A stretch of 64,000 bases of DNA from Takakia lepidozioides (GCA_030704615.1 CM060733.1:51644001-51708000); one strand, 5' to 3'. Positions 10,961-22,021 are shown, numbered from the stretch's first letter. The notes: generated by a model from the letters alone, not told the origin. A program made the numbers and translations.

Positions 10961-11380
10961 GTTATGCTGGAACAGTAGCAAACGTAGAAAGACATACGCA
11001 TTTTACATCTGTTGCTATATTCAGTGCATATGTAGTCTCCTTTGCACTTTGTCATACTATTGTTTGAGAAGTAGATTTTGGGACTCAGGTGCTATATTGT
11101 AAATTTGACTGGCAGCAGTTTAAGAGAAGCTCTTACATCTACTGTTGTCTTTAAGTGCCTATGTTTTGTCCTTTGCACTTGCTGACTTTGTTCTTTCCTG
11201 TGATTCTTGCTTGTGAATAAAGCATTCATTTGCAGAGTCATTTTTTGTGTCTTTGTTCTTCCATTTGTTCTTCTCTTTGTTTAATATTGAATAATACTAA
11301 CCCTAATCTCTACTAACCCTAATGAGATAAACATAGTTGTGGCTCTGCATGTCCAATACATTTAAAAGTTCAAAACAACC
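10961..11380. other. No recognisable gene
   Basis: AT-rich DNA. Two copies of ACTAACCCTAAT lie near 11297-11322 and resemble a telo-box word, but there is no tandem telomeric array. Confidence 0.4.
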
Positions 11381-11893
11381 CCTCATATGACACCACGTGT
11401 CCATATATCAATAGTCAGGATCATGACTGCAAGACCTCCTCAATACATGCCACGTGTCCACATATCAGGATGTTTGTAGTCATGACAATGACTGCAAGAC
11501 CTCCTCATTATATGCCACGTATCCATATATTAGCATGGTTGTAGTCAGGATAATGACTGCAGATCCTCCTCATGGATATGCCACGTGGCAGTTTCGAGAG
11601 ACGTCATATGGTGCACATCCACAAAACCTCCTGGACTTATTAGAAAGAGACACGTGTATAGTTTGCAGCAGCACACTAAGTCATGTATGGTAGAAGTACG
11701 TATGACTGCCACATGACAGTGAGATGTATCATTTGGTTCATCTGACTGCAGTCATCCATGACTGATCATACTGTACTCATTGTATTGATTTGGTTTGCAC
11801 GACTTAAAGTCATAGAAGTCATCATATGTACCGTTTATGACTATGGGATAGTCATATATACAGTCAGATATACCGCGATTTGTTGTAGTGAGT
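11380..11893. mobile_element. Probable CACTA (En/Spm-like) transposon end
   Basis: Read on the minus strand, the sequence at 11893-11882 is CACTACAACAAA. This is close to the CACTACAAGAAA terminal repeat typical of plant CACTA elements. Running inward, the hexamer AGTCAT or its complement ATGACT recurs many times between about 11410 and 11870 in both orientations, as expected for the subterminal repeats bound by CACTA transposases. I could not find the opposite end or a transposase, so it is either one end of an old element or a non-autonomous copy. Confidence 0.5.
11391..11660. repeat. Diverged tandem repeat of about 60-66 bp carrying CACGTG motifs
   Basis: CCACGT words occur near 11393, 11450, 11515 and 11581, with a related ACACGTGT near 11650. 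The first three are followed by an ATATAT(C/T)A stretch, and each by a GACTGCA and CCTCCT stretch. CACGTG is the plant G-box core. The array lies inside the probable CACTA end and may be part of its subterminal region rather than a host promoter. Confidence 0.6.
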
Positions 11894-11896
11894 TTG

Positions 11897-12316
11897 TCAA
11901 TTCACTAGACGTAAGAGTATGACCTCCACGTATAACATGGCTGCCAAGGTGTACGAGATTTGACCCTTTAAGAGAGGTTGACCCCACAATGTGCAATGCA
12001 CCTCATTCGCCCTATGCTGGAAATGCAAGTTCGTGCAAGACCTGGACTCTGCATAATTATTCTGGGTTTGTACGTCATGCCTATCCAAAGGCCACAATCG
12101 ATTGATGTAATACCATTTCACGATTTTTTTGCATCTCGCCATCGGCCACCGGAACTCTTCCGGAATATCCTCCCAGCCTTATTCTGCTAGTATGCTAGGG
12201 TCACCATATACTTCCCAATTCAAGTCTTGCCTTGACCATTTGATTTTCTTAGGGGGCGGTCCATGTTCATTGGGGTCATCTCTTCCATGACGGTCATCGT
12301 CCTGGCCATCTGCCAT
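11897..12316 (-). pseudogene. Unknown protein fragment, N-terminal, with an in-frame stop
   Basis: The minus strand reads from an ATG at 12316-12314 through an acidic, Pro/Lys-rich leader (DDPNEHGPPPKKIKWSRQDL). It reaches an in-frame TAA after SILAE, then continues through GWEDIPEEFRWPMARCKKIV and WYYINRLWPLDRHDV to 11897. The composition is protein-like, with many Trp, Tyr and charged residues, but I do not recognise the family. It could be the first exon of a transposase or a captured gene fragment. It abuts the probable CACTA end at 11893. Confidence 0.45.
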
Positions 12317-12683
12317 TCTGCAACAATCGGAGCAACACTAAACAAGGTTTTCTAAAAAGATGTAACTCTAAACCCTTCCCTCGTTAAGTAGGTTTGAGTA
12401 GGTGTCAAAATAGTTCCTAAAAGCTAATTTTGTAGAATAAAATAATTCTGGAAGCCAGAGGAGGGCCTATGGGAGCATTCTGCAACGACCTCACAGAAAT
12501 CGCGGCAAAAAATACCCCCCACCCAACCAATGGCCTCCTTCTCCACGTGACTACGTGTTGTGGAATAATGAAATGCCACGCGCACAAAAGTTGTGTGGAG
12601 AGGAAGTGAGGGGAGAATAAGCCTCCATTGGCTTATATCTCTCTCTCTCCCCCCCTCTTCATTCCTCGGGCCACGTGTAGCGC
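12317..12683. other. Left flank of the palindrome array
   Basis: No gene is seen. The last 80 bases hold the first copy of the block described under 12603-14555 (AAGTGAGGGGAGAATAAG, then a TATA-like CTTATATC and a CT-rich run). Confidence 0.4.
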
Positions 12684-14555
12684 GAATCTTCTAGAAGCGA
12701 CCGCCAACTTGGCGGTCGCTCCATTTTTCGGAAAATAAAAAAATAAGCGACCGCCAGAACTGGCGGTCGCTCCATTTTCCGGATAAATAAAAAAAACTGC
12801 GATCGCCAGAATTGGCGGTCGCAACATTTTCCGAAAAAAAAAAAAAAAAAAAAAAAAAACCGCTAGAACAGGCGGTCGCTCCATTTTCTGGAAATAAAAT
12901 AAATAAACGACCTCCAACATAGGCGGTCGCTTCATTTTCAAAAAATTTAAAATAAATAAGCAACCGCCAACATAGGCGGTCGCTTTATTTTCAAAAATAT
13001 TAAAATAAAAGCGACCGCCAGCAATGGCGGTCACTTGATTTTCAAAACATTTAAAATAAACTGGCGGTCGCTCCATTTCCAACAACATTTTAATAAAAGC
13101 GACCGCCAGTAGTGGCGGTCGCTGGATTTACAAAAAACAAAACAATTGCGGCGACCGCCCGTAATGGCGGTCGCTCGATTTTCCTCCAAAATATAGAGAA
13201 GCGACCGCCTGTAATGGCGGTCGCTTCATTTTCAAAAACATTTAAATAAAAGCGACCGTCAGTAATGGCGGTCGCTTCATTTTCATTTTCAAAACAATTA
13301 AAATAAATGCGACCGCCACAAATGGCGGTCGTTCCATTTCCAACCAAATTTTTGAAAAAGCGACCGCCATTAATGGCGGTCGCTGCAATTACAAAAAAAA
13401 ACAATACCGGCGACCGCCCCTAATGGTGGTCGCTCCATTTTCTTCCAAGAAACAAAAAAACGGCTGCTAGTAACGGCGGTCGCTTCATTTCCAAAATAAT
13501 TAAAATAAAAGCGACCGCCAGTAATGGCGGTCGCTACATTTCAAAAATAAAAAAATAAAAGCGACCGTCAGTAATGGTGGTCGCTGCATTTAAAAAAATA
13601 ACCATTACAGCGACCTCCAGAAATGACGGTCGCTGCATTTTGTAAAAACAAAAACTGCCAGTATTGGAAGTGAGGGGAGAATGACTGGGGGCTTATATGC
13701 CCCCCCCCCGGCCTCATTCCTCGCTCCACGCGCAGGTCAGACCTCGTACAAGCAACCGCCACCATGGCGGTCGCTCCATTTAAAAACAAAAAAAAACGAC
13801 CGCCACAAATGGCGGTCGCTCCATTTCGCCAGAAAAAGAAAAAAAACGATCGCCAGTAATGGCGGTCACTGCATTTATAAAAACAAAAAAAAACTTCAAG
13901 CGACCGGAAGTGAGGGGAGAATGAGTCGGAGCTTATATGCCCCCCTCCCCCCGCCTCACTCCTTGCTCCATGCGCATGGCACACTTCGTAGAAGCGACCG
14001 CCACCTTGGCGGTCGCTCCATTTTCATTTTCAAAACAATTAAAATAAAAGCGACCGTCATAAATGGCGGTCGCTCCATTTTCATTTTCAAAACAATTAAA
14101 ATAAAAGCGACCGTCATAAATGGCGGTCGCTCCATTTCCAACCAAATTTCAATAAAAGCGACCGCCACTAATGGCGGTCGTTGCAATTACAAAAAACAAC
14201 AATACCGGCGACCGCCCCTAATGGCGGTCGCTCCATTTTGCTCCCAAAAAACAAAAAAGCGACCGCCAGTAACGGCGGTCGCTTAATTTCCAAAATAATT
14301 AAAATAAAAGCGACCGCCATGTATATCCTTCCCCCCCCTCATTCCTCGCTCCACGTGCAGAACAAACCTCATAGAAGCGACCGCCACCTTCGCGGTCGCT
14401 CCATTTAAAAAAAAAAATGGACCGCCAGTAATGACGGTCGCCCCATTTCCAAAAATAAAAAAATGGCGGTCGGGGAGAATGACTGGGAGCTTATTTGCCC
14501 CCCCGCCCCCCCCCTCCTCATTCCTCGCTCCACGCGGAGGGCAGACCTCATAGAA
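12603..14555. repeat. Five copies of a roughly 90-bp block with a TATA-like core inside the array
   Basis: Blocks lie near 12603-12695, 13664-13755, 13904-13993, 14318-14375 (5' part missing) and 14468-14555. The shared order is AAGTGAGGGGAGAATGA, then GGAGCTTATATGCCCCC, a C-rich run, CTCATTCCTCGCTCCACG, then AGACCTCATAGAAGCGACC running straight into a palindrome. The block is copied as a unit with the palindrome that follows it, giving a higher-order repeat. The CTTATAT core looks like a TATA element but promoter function is untested. Confidence 0.75.
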
Positions 14556-14590
14556 GTGACCGCCACCTTGGCGGTCGCTCTATTTAAATA
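12684..14590. repeat. Left array of about 31 short palindromes, GCGACCGCC(A)-N-(T)GGCGGTCGC, period near 50 bp
   Basis: The repeated unit is an imperfect palindrome of about 23-25 bp, arms GCGACCGCCA and TGGCGGTCGC around a 2-5 base loop. It is followed by TCCATTT(T/C) and an A-rich spacer ending in AATTAAAATAAAA or similar. In the cleanest part, starts fall near 13359, 13410, 13461, 13510, 13560 and 13610, a period of about 50 bp. About 31 full palindromes and a few half units are present. Compensating changes are rare and most differences are single substitutions such as CCGTCA or GATCGCC. Loops vary (AACT, GTAA, TAAA). Open frames through the array arise because the period is near a multiple of three and are not genes. 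Confidence 0.9.
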
Positions 14591-15023
14591 AAAATGAATG
14601 CACAGTTGGAAGCATGGCACAATTGTTCTCCATTCCACAAGCAAATCACCGAACATGAGCAAGTGACGGTGCCTTTGGCCGACATTTTGGCTGGTATACA
14701 TATGGGCAACATCTTTTATTTTCCAACACATACACAACAGCAATACAAATACTCATAGTGACAATGATCACATTGGTATTATTTCAGTACAGAAATATAA
14801 ACATGTCCACTAAAAAGTGCTGATACATGCCTACAGCTTCAATTCCTTGTAATGCTTCGACGGCGGGACGAAGAAGATCTTAATCCTAATGCTCCGATGG
14901 GTTGGAAATCCGGGTCACCCTCGACTTCACCACCGTTGCCATGATCAGTGCTGGAATCGTCTCCCTATCTGACCTCATATGTCCAGGCATTTGAATCTGC
15001 AAGTGACCTCAAACCACATTTAG
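14591..15023. other. Between left palindrome array and hAT relic
   Basis: No gene is recognised. This is the 3' side of the minus-strand transposase relic and may contain its terminator, but no motif decides this. Confidence 0.35.
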
Positions 15024-17768
15024 TTATCTTTGAAGTCGACTCCCACTCCGGTCTTGAATACCATCCATGGTATCTGGCCAGTTTGTGGGCCGATCGCCTA
15101 CAAAAGGTTGGACTGTTCTCTGTCGTTTATGGACTTGGGACGCAATCAAAGGTGGTCTCGAAGGAGGTACCGGAGGGGGGACTGCCCGAGATGGACCGAC
15201 ATGTGAGGAACCACGGGTCTGCTGCACAACACGTCGGTTAAGGTGGAATTGTAGTGGCAGGTTGTTATCATCCGAGGCTTCAACTTCCGCCCGGTCCAAT
15301 GCAGCAGAATGATGCATGTGTGTGGAAAACATATCAACCATGTTGCTCCTTAATGCCCACTATGTTGATGGGGAGCTGGATTGGTTTTGGCATTGTTCTT
15401 GAGCTAGTCGTATCGGTGAGACATGATCCCGTCCCGTCGACTATTTAATGGGTTCGACACCATCGTTTGTATGAACAGGGTTGCGTACGTCGATCGGTCC
15501 TGGCAGTACATCACCCCTAAGCTCCATTGGGGCACTACCGGTGGCTTCAGCGTGTAGTGGGGGGCGATGGTCGACCCCAACTTCATTTTGAGGACCATGT
15601 TCTGGGGATGACACAATTGCAGCTTCACCTTCATCTGCGATACGCATTTCTTCAAGAAGGTCATCAAAGGTCGGCTGGATATAAGCATCATCCTCTATGA
15701 ATGTAAACGGGTCATACGCATTTTCGGGAACATCATCGGATCCATCTTCACTATCGGAGGCAGATGATTCCCTTTGAGATGATTCTCTATGAGGCTCAGT
15801 ATCGTCACTCATCGAATCAGCCTCAGAAGCAGAGTCTTCGGAATGCAAATTCCTTTCATACCATGCTGCAGCATCATCCGTTGCCCTCTCACGTAGCAGT
15901 CGGCAATTGGTATACACATATACCAATTTGTCAGTCCTCGCGGGATTCAACTTGTTGCGAATCTTGTTACGAACAAATGATTAATTGCTCCAATTGCGTT
16001 TGCAAGATGAGGCGGAGCACACTTGAGCAAGAATACGCTTCGCAATGGGAGCCAATGTTCTTGCTCTAGCTCCAATCAGATCCCACCATTCATGTGGCAA
16101 CATATTGAGCTCTTTTGGATCCGGCATGTCCTCAAAAGGGTCGCGGCGATCAGCGTCGTCATCAGCGTCGTCTCGGAGCATGGTGTTGTCGAACAAGAAT
16201 GGATTGAGCAAAGCCCCCGCATAATGCAAGTCCGTTCGAACCATCGAACGACGGTTGTAAAATGCATCATCAGCACTGTCCGCAAGTTCAGATTCCAAGG
16301 AGAAGGGAGGATGCCTCAATGATTGGACGTGCTTCTCAAGATTTTGCATTAGTAACCATGCCTTGCCCATTACTGGTTGCTTTCCATCAAACTCCCGCAA
16401 GACGATTAACACCGGCTCTACCATATAAACAAAGTTTTCACATTTCTTCCAGAAATCATCGTTGCGAGTGCTATTTCGAACTTTTCGACTTTTGCCCAAT
16501 GACTTGGCTTTTCTGGAGTCCCACAATGTCCGTGTGTACGCATCCCATTGAGGATCGATGATGGTGTGCTCCAGACTGCTCTTCACCGTCACCAACCGAT
16601 CCACCATCAAGAAGTTAGTGACAAAACGAGTTTCGCCTGGATTGCGGAGGCTGCATTTGGGTTTGTGCCTCCTATATGTTGCCAAAGGGATGTGGTGTGT
16701 GCGGATAAACGACACAATAGTCTTCGCTCGCTTGACAAGTTGTTTCACCCACTGTTCTTTTCCCCAATCTTTCAAAAGGAGGTCAAGGATATGAGCAGCA
16801 CAACCTCGATAGTACATATGGGGATAACGTGCCAACAACATGTCTGCAATGTTTCTCATGTTAGCGGCATTGTCTGTGTATATTTGCACGATTCTATCAT
16901 TTCCGACCTGTTCGATGAAGTCCGTCAATAGTTGGCATTAATAACGTCCATCTCTCTTCTCGCCGCTAGTGTCGACCGATCCCAAGAATTGTTCCCCAAT
17001 TGGACATACGAGCATGACATTGAATAACGGTCTGTTTCAGAACTCCAACCATCGGCACATATAGTGCTTCCATATTTTCTGATGCACTCGTCCGTCCTAT
17101 CGTTGACCTTTTGAGTAAGCTCGGTCATGACGTCTTCTAGCAATCCTGTGCGGAGATTGTGATAAGTCGGAGGCACGTACGTGGATCTGGACTCCGAGGT
17201 TGCTCTTACGGCAGAAACAAATGTTGGAAGCCTTGCCATATTAAATGATATGTTGGCCTTGAAGAAAAACTGCGCCCATTTTTTATCCAACTGTCTTTTC
17301 GCAGACAAGTTAAGACTTTCTTGCATGGATTGCTGCCGTAATCCTCTACTCCGTTGAAGTGTAGAGATAGAAAGAGGTATTGAAGCAGGTGTTGCTCCGG
17401 CACAACCCACTTGTCCAAGGACACCCGAAGCCTCACAAGAGTCGCCCTGGGTACTAATCGGGGCATCCTGACGGGAAGATGAAGTGTTCTGCTCAGACGT
17501 CATGTCCAGATCCAAAGACATTGGAATATTGCCTCCACACTGGGCAAAGTGGTTTTTTACCCGCATAGATGTTTTGGGGCATAAACCCACCCCAGTGCTC
17601 TTCACACCTTTATAGCCGAGGTGAGCGATTAACTGATCCTTACGATAAGAAAGGTTTAATCCATATAGGTTGCACTCAACACTACCAGTGACACTGACAG
17701 TGTTCGGGATTGCCGTATACCAAGGGCTTCATTCCTCTATCATCTTCACCCAATATCCACTCCCCTGG
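15024..17768 (-). pseudogene. hAT transposase pseudogene (BED-like finger, DUF659, C-terminal dimerisation region)
   Basis: hAT transposases cut and paste DNA with a split RNase H-like domain. Upstream of 17605 lies a BED-like stretch (CNLYGLNLSYRKDQLIAHL) in a shifted frame. Then comes a DUF659 region, with FNMARLPTFVSAVRATSE and GSTICADGWSSETDRYSMSC. The next frame (16928-15981) reads IVQIYTDNAANMRNIADML and CAAHILDLLLKDW, the usual catalytic-core wording, then WDLIGARARTLAPIAKRIL and a C-terminal dimerisation-like segment through 15950-15880. An acidic Ser-rich tail continues to 15024. Breaks are a frameshift near 16990, a TAA near 16938, a TAA at 15983-15981, and TAGs at 15443-15441 and 15362-15360. 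The element lies between two palindrome arrays of the same family. No terminal inverted repeat or 8-bp duplication was found, so its limits are unknown. Confidence 0.85.
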
Positions 17769-18177
17769 GACCTAGCGATGCAAGCAACAAAAAATAGTCA
17801 CCTATAAATGAACGTGTTGTGAATGTACAGTGCAATGCGATAGCCTAATACTTCTACACTTGTCAGCAACCCAAGTAGGTCGATGTGGGTTGTAGTGTTG
17901 AGCTTATACACAATCTGCTGAAATGACTTTGGTGGAAGCCACAACGGCAAAAAGTGCGCACCCTCCTCTTGGGCTACACTTTCGTTCAATGGAAGAGAAC
18001 ATCCAAAGCAACCTCAAGTGTTTGCACCAAAAGAAGTGATGAGCTTGGTGACCCTCCTGCCTTATATATGATCCAAGAGGGATGAAAGTGAAATGAAAGT
18101 GAAATGAATAAATGACGAACCAATAGCGCCCACCCGAAAAAGGCTGTACAACCATATTTGTTGTAATTTTGAAATTA
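17769..18177. other. Presumed 5' region of the hAT relic
   Basis: No coding domain is recognised. This stretch separates the transposase start from the right palindrome array and would hold its promoter on the minus strand. No TATA box can be singled out. Confidence 0.3.
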
Positions 18178-19196
18178 AGCGACCGCTAATACTACGGTCG
18201 TTATTTTTATTTTTTATGAAAAACAAGCGACCGCCACTACTGTGGTCGCTTTTATTTCTTTTCATTTTGTGCAATATTGCGGTCACTTCTATTTTGTATA
18301 TTTTTAAATTTAAGCGACCGCCCGTATGGCGGTCGCTATTGTTTTTTATTTCAAAATATAATGCGACTGCCGGTATGGCGGTCGCTTCATTTGTTAATAT
18401 ATTTCAAATAAAGCGACCGCCAATATGGTGGTCGCTTTTATTTTTAATATTTTTAAAAAAACGCGACCGCTAGTAAGGCGGTCGCTTTTAATCTTTATAT
18501 TTTCAAGTTTAAGCGACCTCCAGGCTGGCGGTCGCTCAAACTTAATATATATTTTAAAATTGACACGACCGCCGGTTTGGTGGTCGCAAATATTGTATTG
18601 TTTTAAAACAAGCGACCACTGGTGTGGCGGTCGCTTTTATTTTCATATGTCGCTTGTTTTTTTATATAATTTTAAATTTACCGACCGCCATATGGCAGTC
18701 GTTTGTTTTTCTATATATTTTTTAAATTAAGCGACCGCCCAATGGCGGTCGCTGCTTTTTTCTTAAAAATATTTTTGAAATTATCCGACCGCCATATGGC
18801 GGTCGCTTGTTCTGTACATATTTACAAAATTGTGCGACCACCAATACGGCAGTCGTTTGTTTCCTTTTTTAAATTAGGCGACCGCCAATGCGACCTCCAA
18901 TCTTGTTTTTTCTTAAAAATAAATTGAAGCAACCGCCAAGATAGCGGTCGCTATTTCTTTTTTTAATTCGAAAAATAAAGCGACCGCCAGTGCGACCGTC
19001 AATCTTGCTTTTTTTTTAAAACAATTTGAAGCGACCGCCGCTATTTCTTTTTTTATTTCGAAAAATAAAGCGACCGCCAGTGCGACCGCCAATCTTGCTT
19101 TAAAATAATATAATTGAAGCGATCGCCAATACGGCGGTTGCTATTTCTTTTTTAATTTTGAAAAACAAAGCGACCGCCATAATTGGCGGTCGTGTT
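18178..19196. repeat. Right array of about 16-18 palindromes of the same GCGACCGCC/GGCGGTCGC family
   Basis: The arms are the same as in the left array, with a period again near 50 bp (starts near 18314, 18362, 18413, 18463, 18513). The loops are often shorter (GCCATATGGC is a perfect inner palindrome) and the spacers are T-rich (CTTTTATTTTTAATATTTTT). The TCCATTT tag common after left-array units is mostly absent. Near 18878, 18979 and 19069 the second arm is replaced by another forward half (GCGACCGCCAGTGCGACC), so the palindrome becomes a direct repeat. The array ends near 19196. Confidence 0.9.
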
Positions 19197-19308
19197 CATT
19201 TTGTTAATTTTCAAAAATGTATTTGCCACCGCCACCGTGTCGGCGACGTGATTGCTTAAGTAACAATATTTTACCTGGTACTATTTTTACCAGAATATTC
19301 CCCGAACC

Positions 19309-19380
19309 TGACGTGACGGTGGTCCCGTCATCGTCAGGTCTGACGTGATGTGACGCTGACGGACGGACGTGACGCTGATA
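19309..19380. repeat. TGACG-rich inverted repeat
   Basis: CCTGACGTGACGG (19309-19321) is followed after a short loop by CCGTCATCGTCAGG, a near-perfect inverted repeat. Further TGACG words follow at about 19344-19375. It lies between the palindrome array and the chromovirus fragment and may be the outer edge of either element. Confidence 0.5.
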
Positions 19381-19388
19381 ACTGGGAT

Positions 19389-21434
19389 TTGGACGACATT
19401 TTGATATTTTCACAGAATGAAGAAGAACATGGCCGTCATGCTGAAACAGGCATTTACAACGGCTCCAATACTGGTACATGCAGACCCATCTAAACTATTC
19501 TTCTTGAAAGTAGATGCATCGGACTTTGCACTTGACACTCTACTCTCTCAATATGGTACAGATGGCCGACTTCATCTTGTTGGTTCTCGTTCTCGCAAAT
19601 TTTCCGCTGCAGAGATCAATTATGAAATCTATGACAAAGAACTTATAGCGATCATCGATGCTTTTGAGGAGTGGCGTCATCTACTGGAGGGAGCTAAACA
19701 TCAAGTCACTGTCTACACCGATCACAAAAACCTCGAATATTTTATGAGTGCTCGTGTTTTGAATCGACGTCAAGCTAGATGGGGTATGTCACTAACAAGG
19801 TTTAATTTTGTTATAACCTATCGCTCCAGACATCTTCAAGAGAAACCCGATGCTATTTCTCGACGATCGTATCTTGCGCCGAAAAAAAAGGAGACAACTT
19901 TCGACCAGCAGAAATTCATAATCTTGAAATCAGCAAATCTCCAATTGAATATGCTATCTATGTCTACCTATGACGATGCAGAGATTATAAAAGAGATTCA
20001 GGAAGCACTGAAGAGCAACCAATTTGCTACGACACTACGAAGTCAACTAAATCGATCTCGAGACAACCCACATGTTACAAACGACTTCGAATGCAAAGAT
20101 GACTTATTTTATTTCAAGGGACTTCTCTATGTACCTCCTACGCGGTTTCGAATTCTTCAAACATGTCATGATTCTCCGGCTGCAGGACATTTCGGCTTCA
20201 ACAAAACAATGGAATTGATATCTAGGGACTATTGGTGGCCGCAGATGTGGAAACTCGTGAAAGAATTTATAAAATCTTGTGACATGTGTGCTAGAGCGTT
20301 CAGGGACCACGACATCGACCTTACGGCCTTCTTCAACCATTACCCATTCCCAAGGGTCCATGATCGTCCGTGTCTATGGACTTTATTACGGACTTCCGAT
20401 TTCCAAGACCACCGATTCAATCCTTGTTATTGTAGATCGTTTTACGAAGATGACACATTTCATTCCATATAATAAGACGGTTACCGGCGAGGAAACTGCA
20501 AGACTCTTCCTCAATAATATCTATCGTATTCATGGACTCCCGAAGGATATCGTATCTGATCAAGGACCACAGTTTGTATCAAATTTCTGGAAGGGATTAT
20601 TTCACATATTGGATATTAAGATTAACCTCTCTACAGCTAATCATCCACAGACTGATGGTCGAGCCGAACGTGTAAACCAGATTTTGGAATGGTATCTTCG
20701 CTGTACGATAAATTATCACCAAGATAATTGGACGGACCTTCTGTCATTAGCTGAGTTTGCCTACAACAACACTATACATTCTTCGACCAAACAAACTCCA
20801 TTTTTCTCCAATTATGGTCATCATCCTCGAGCAAACCCTTTCCACATGAAGACTGTTGGAAGTCTTGTTGTAGAAAACCTTGCTACTCATCTTGCTACGA
20901 TTCACAAGGAGCTTACATTCTACCTCACAGAAGCTCAAAAAACAATACAAGGAGTATGCAGATCAACATCGCCAACTCCAACCTCAGTTCAAGGTCGGAG
21001 ATCATGTGTGGCTTCTTCGACGGGACATACAAACCTCGCGTCCATCAAGGAAGTTGGATTATCAACGTCTGGGACCATTCAAAATTATTCGACAAATAAA
21101 TCCGGTCAGTTTTCGGCTTGAACTCCCACGAAGTATGCGCATCTATCTAGTCTTTCATGTTTTATTATTGGAGTTGTATCATCCATCGAATATTCCAGGG
21201 AGAGTCTCCGTACCACCTCTACCAATCGAAGTCAATCAGAAAATTGAGTATGAAGTCGACGAAGTCCTCGATTCTCGCATCAAGTATAAACGTCTTGAGT
21301 ATTTCGTACATTGGAAAGGCTACAACATCAGCGAACAAACGTGTGAACCTTCATCCAACCTCGCCAATGCATCTGACAAAGTCCAAGAGTTTCATCAACG
21401 ATATCCAGCTAAGCCCCGAGCTACACATCAATAA
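19389..21434 (+). pseudogene. Chromovirus (Ty3/gypsy) pol 3' half: RT scrap, RNase H, integrase, chromodomain
   Basis: Domains in order: a short RT scrap with the catalytic [15 protein letters not shown] wording near 19388-19432 in another frame; RNase H (PSKLFFLKVDASDFAL, VYTDHKNLEYF); the integrase HHCC zinc domain (HDSPAAGHFGFNK, then C-D-M-C); the integrase core (VIVDRFTKMTHFIPY, IVSDQGPQFVSNFW, then NHPQTDGRAERVNQ); and a C-terminal chromodomain (YEVDEVLDSRIKYKRLEYF, VHWKGY). Integrase inserts the cDNA, and chromodomains of this clade guide insertion to marked chromatin. Breaks: the RT thumb is deleted between the YLDD scrap and RNase H, there is a frameshift near 20280-20400 in the integrase, and another near 20940. 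In the chromodomain one aromatic-cage position appears changed (EQTCEP where W-E-P is usual). Clade assignment to chromoviruses is firm; the lineage is not. Confidence 0.9.
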
Positions 21435-21472
21435 GACGTCACAATGATGATGTCAACCAAATTAGCTTCAAG

Positions 21473-21862
21473 GTGAAGACTCCATATTCAATGTACCTGA
21501 TATACGCTAAGGAGGGAGGAGCACCACACATCAGTATATATAGCTACACCTCCAGCACTCTTGCATCTTGTATTCGCAGCATGAAGTCACATAAACCAGA
21601 TACATTGAAGTTGTCGCTTACCCAACTACCAGATCAGCCATTCCGACTCTCACGACCTTCAACATCACGCCGACGCTCTCGAGACGATGGGCTACCAATG
21701 CGACGCGTACTTCCTCGTCTGGACCCCGTACGACGACAAGTGGAGCCTACTCGAAGTCTGATAATTCTATTGGAGGTTGAGGCTTCGGACCTAGAAGACA
21801 ACGAAATCATGCTTGAAGACAACTTCGAAAATCAGAATGCTCAAATTACTGCGTGGTCCTAA
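21473..21862 (+). CDS. Open frame of 129 codons between chromodomain and 3' LTR
   Basis: This frame follows the chromodomain stop by about 40 bases and ends about 160 bases before the polypurine tract. It starts with a hydrophobic/Tyr-rich part (YSMYLIYAKEGGAPHISIYS), has an Arg-rich middle (STSRRRSRDDGLPMRRVLPR) and ends acidic (EVEASDLEDNEIMLEDNFE). No known domain or membrane segment is evident. It may be a remnant of a longer pol tail, an accessory frame or chance. Its intactness beside a broken pol is mildly notable. Confidence 0.3.
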   Translation: MKTPYSMYLIYAKEGGAPHISIYSYTSSTLASCIRSMKSHKPDTLKLSLTQLPDQPFRLSRPSTSRRRSRDDGLPMRRVLPRLDPVRRQVEPTRSLIILLEVEASDLEDNEIMLEDNFENQNAQITAWS

Positions 21863-22021
21863 GTTAAAGGTGTTGGACATTATCGATGGTTGTAGGGACC
21901 TATAAATCATTTGAGTCAATAACGAAGAGCCGAATATTTGGCAAGTACCATTCGTCGGATTTTGGATTTTCTCCAACTCTAAGCAAATCCAAGATTTTAC
22001 CGCTCCTCGAGGAACTCGGCG

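Noticed and set aside
11297-11322. Telomere-like ACTAACCCTAAT words (also AAACCCTAAACC at 26715)
   Set aside because: Isolated words without tandem runs. They may be telo-box motifs or chance.
12633-14408. Many overlapping open frames through the left palindrome array, some over 130 codons
   Set aside because: They repeat the same few residues because the repeat period is near a multiple of three and TAA/TAG are rare in the arms. Both strands and several frames are open, which is typical of repeats, not genes.
15024-17768. 8-bp target duplication and terminal inverted repeats for the first hAT relic
   Set aside because: None could be found around either array by eye, so the element borders are left open.
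12684-19196. Array resembling a CRISPR locus (repeat of about 25 bp, spacer of about 26 bp)
   Set aside because: The host is a plant, the spacers are related to one another and AT-rich, and no cas gene is present.
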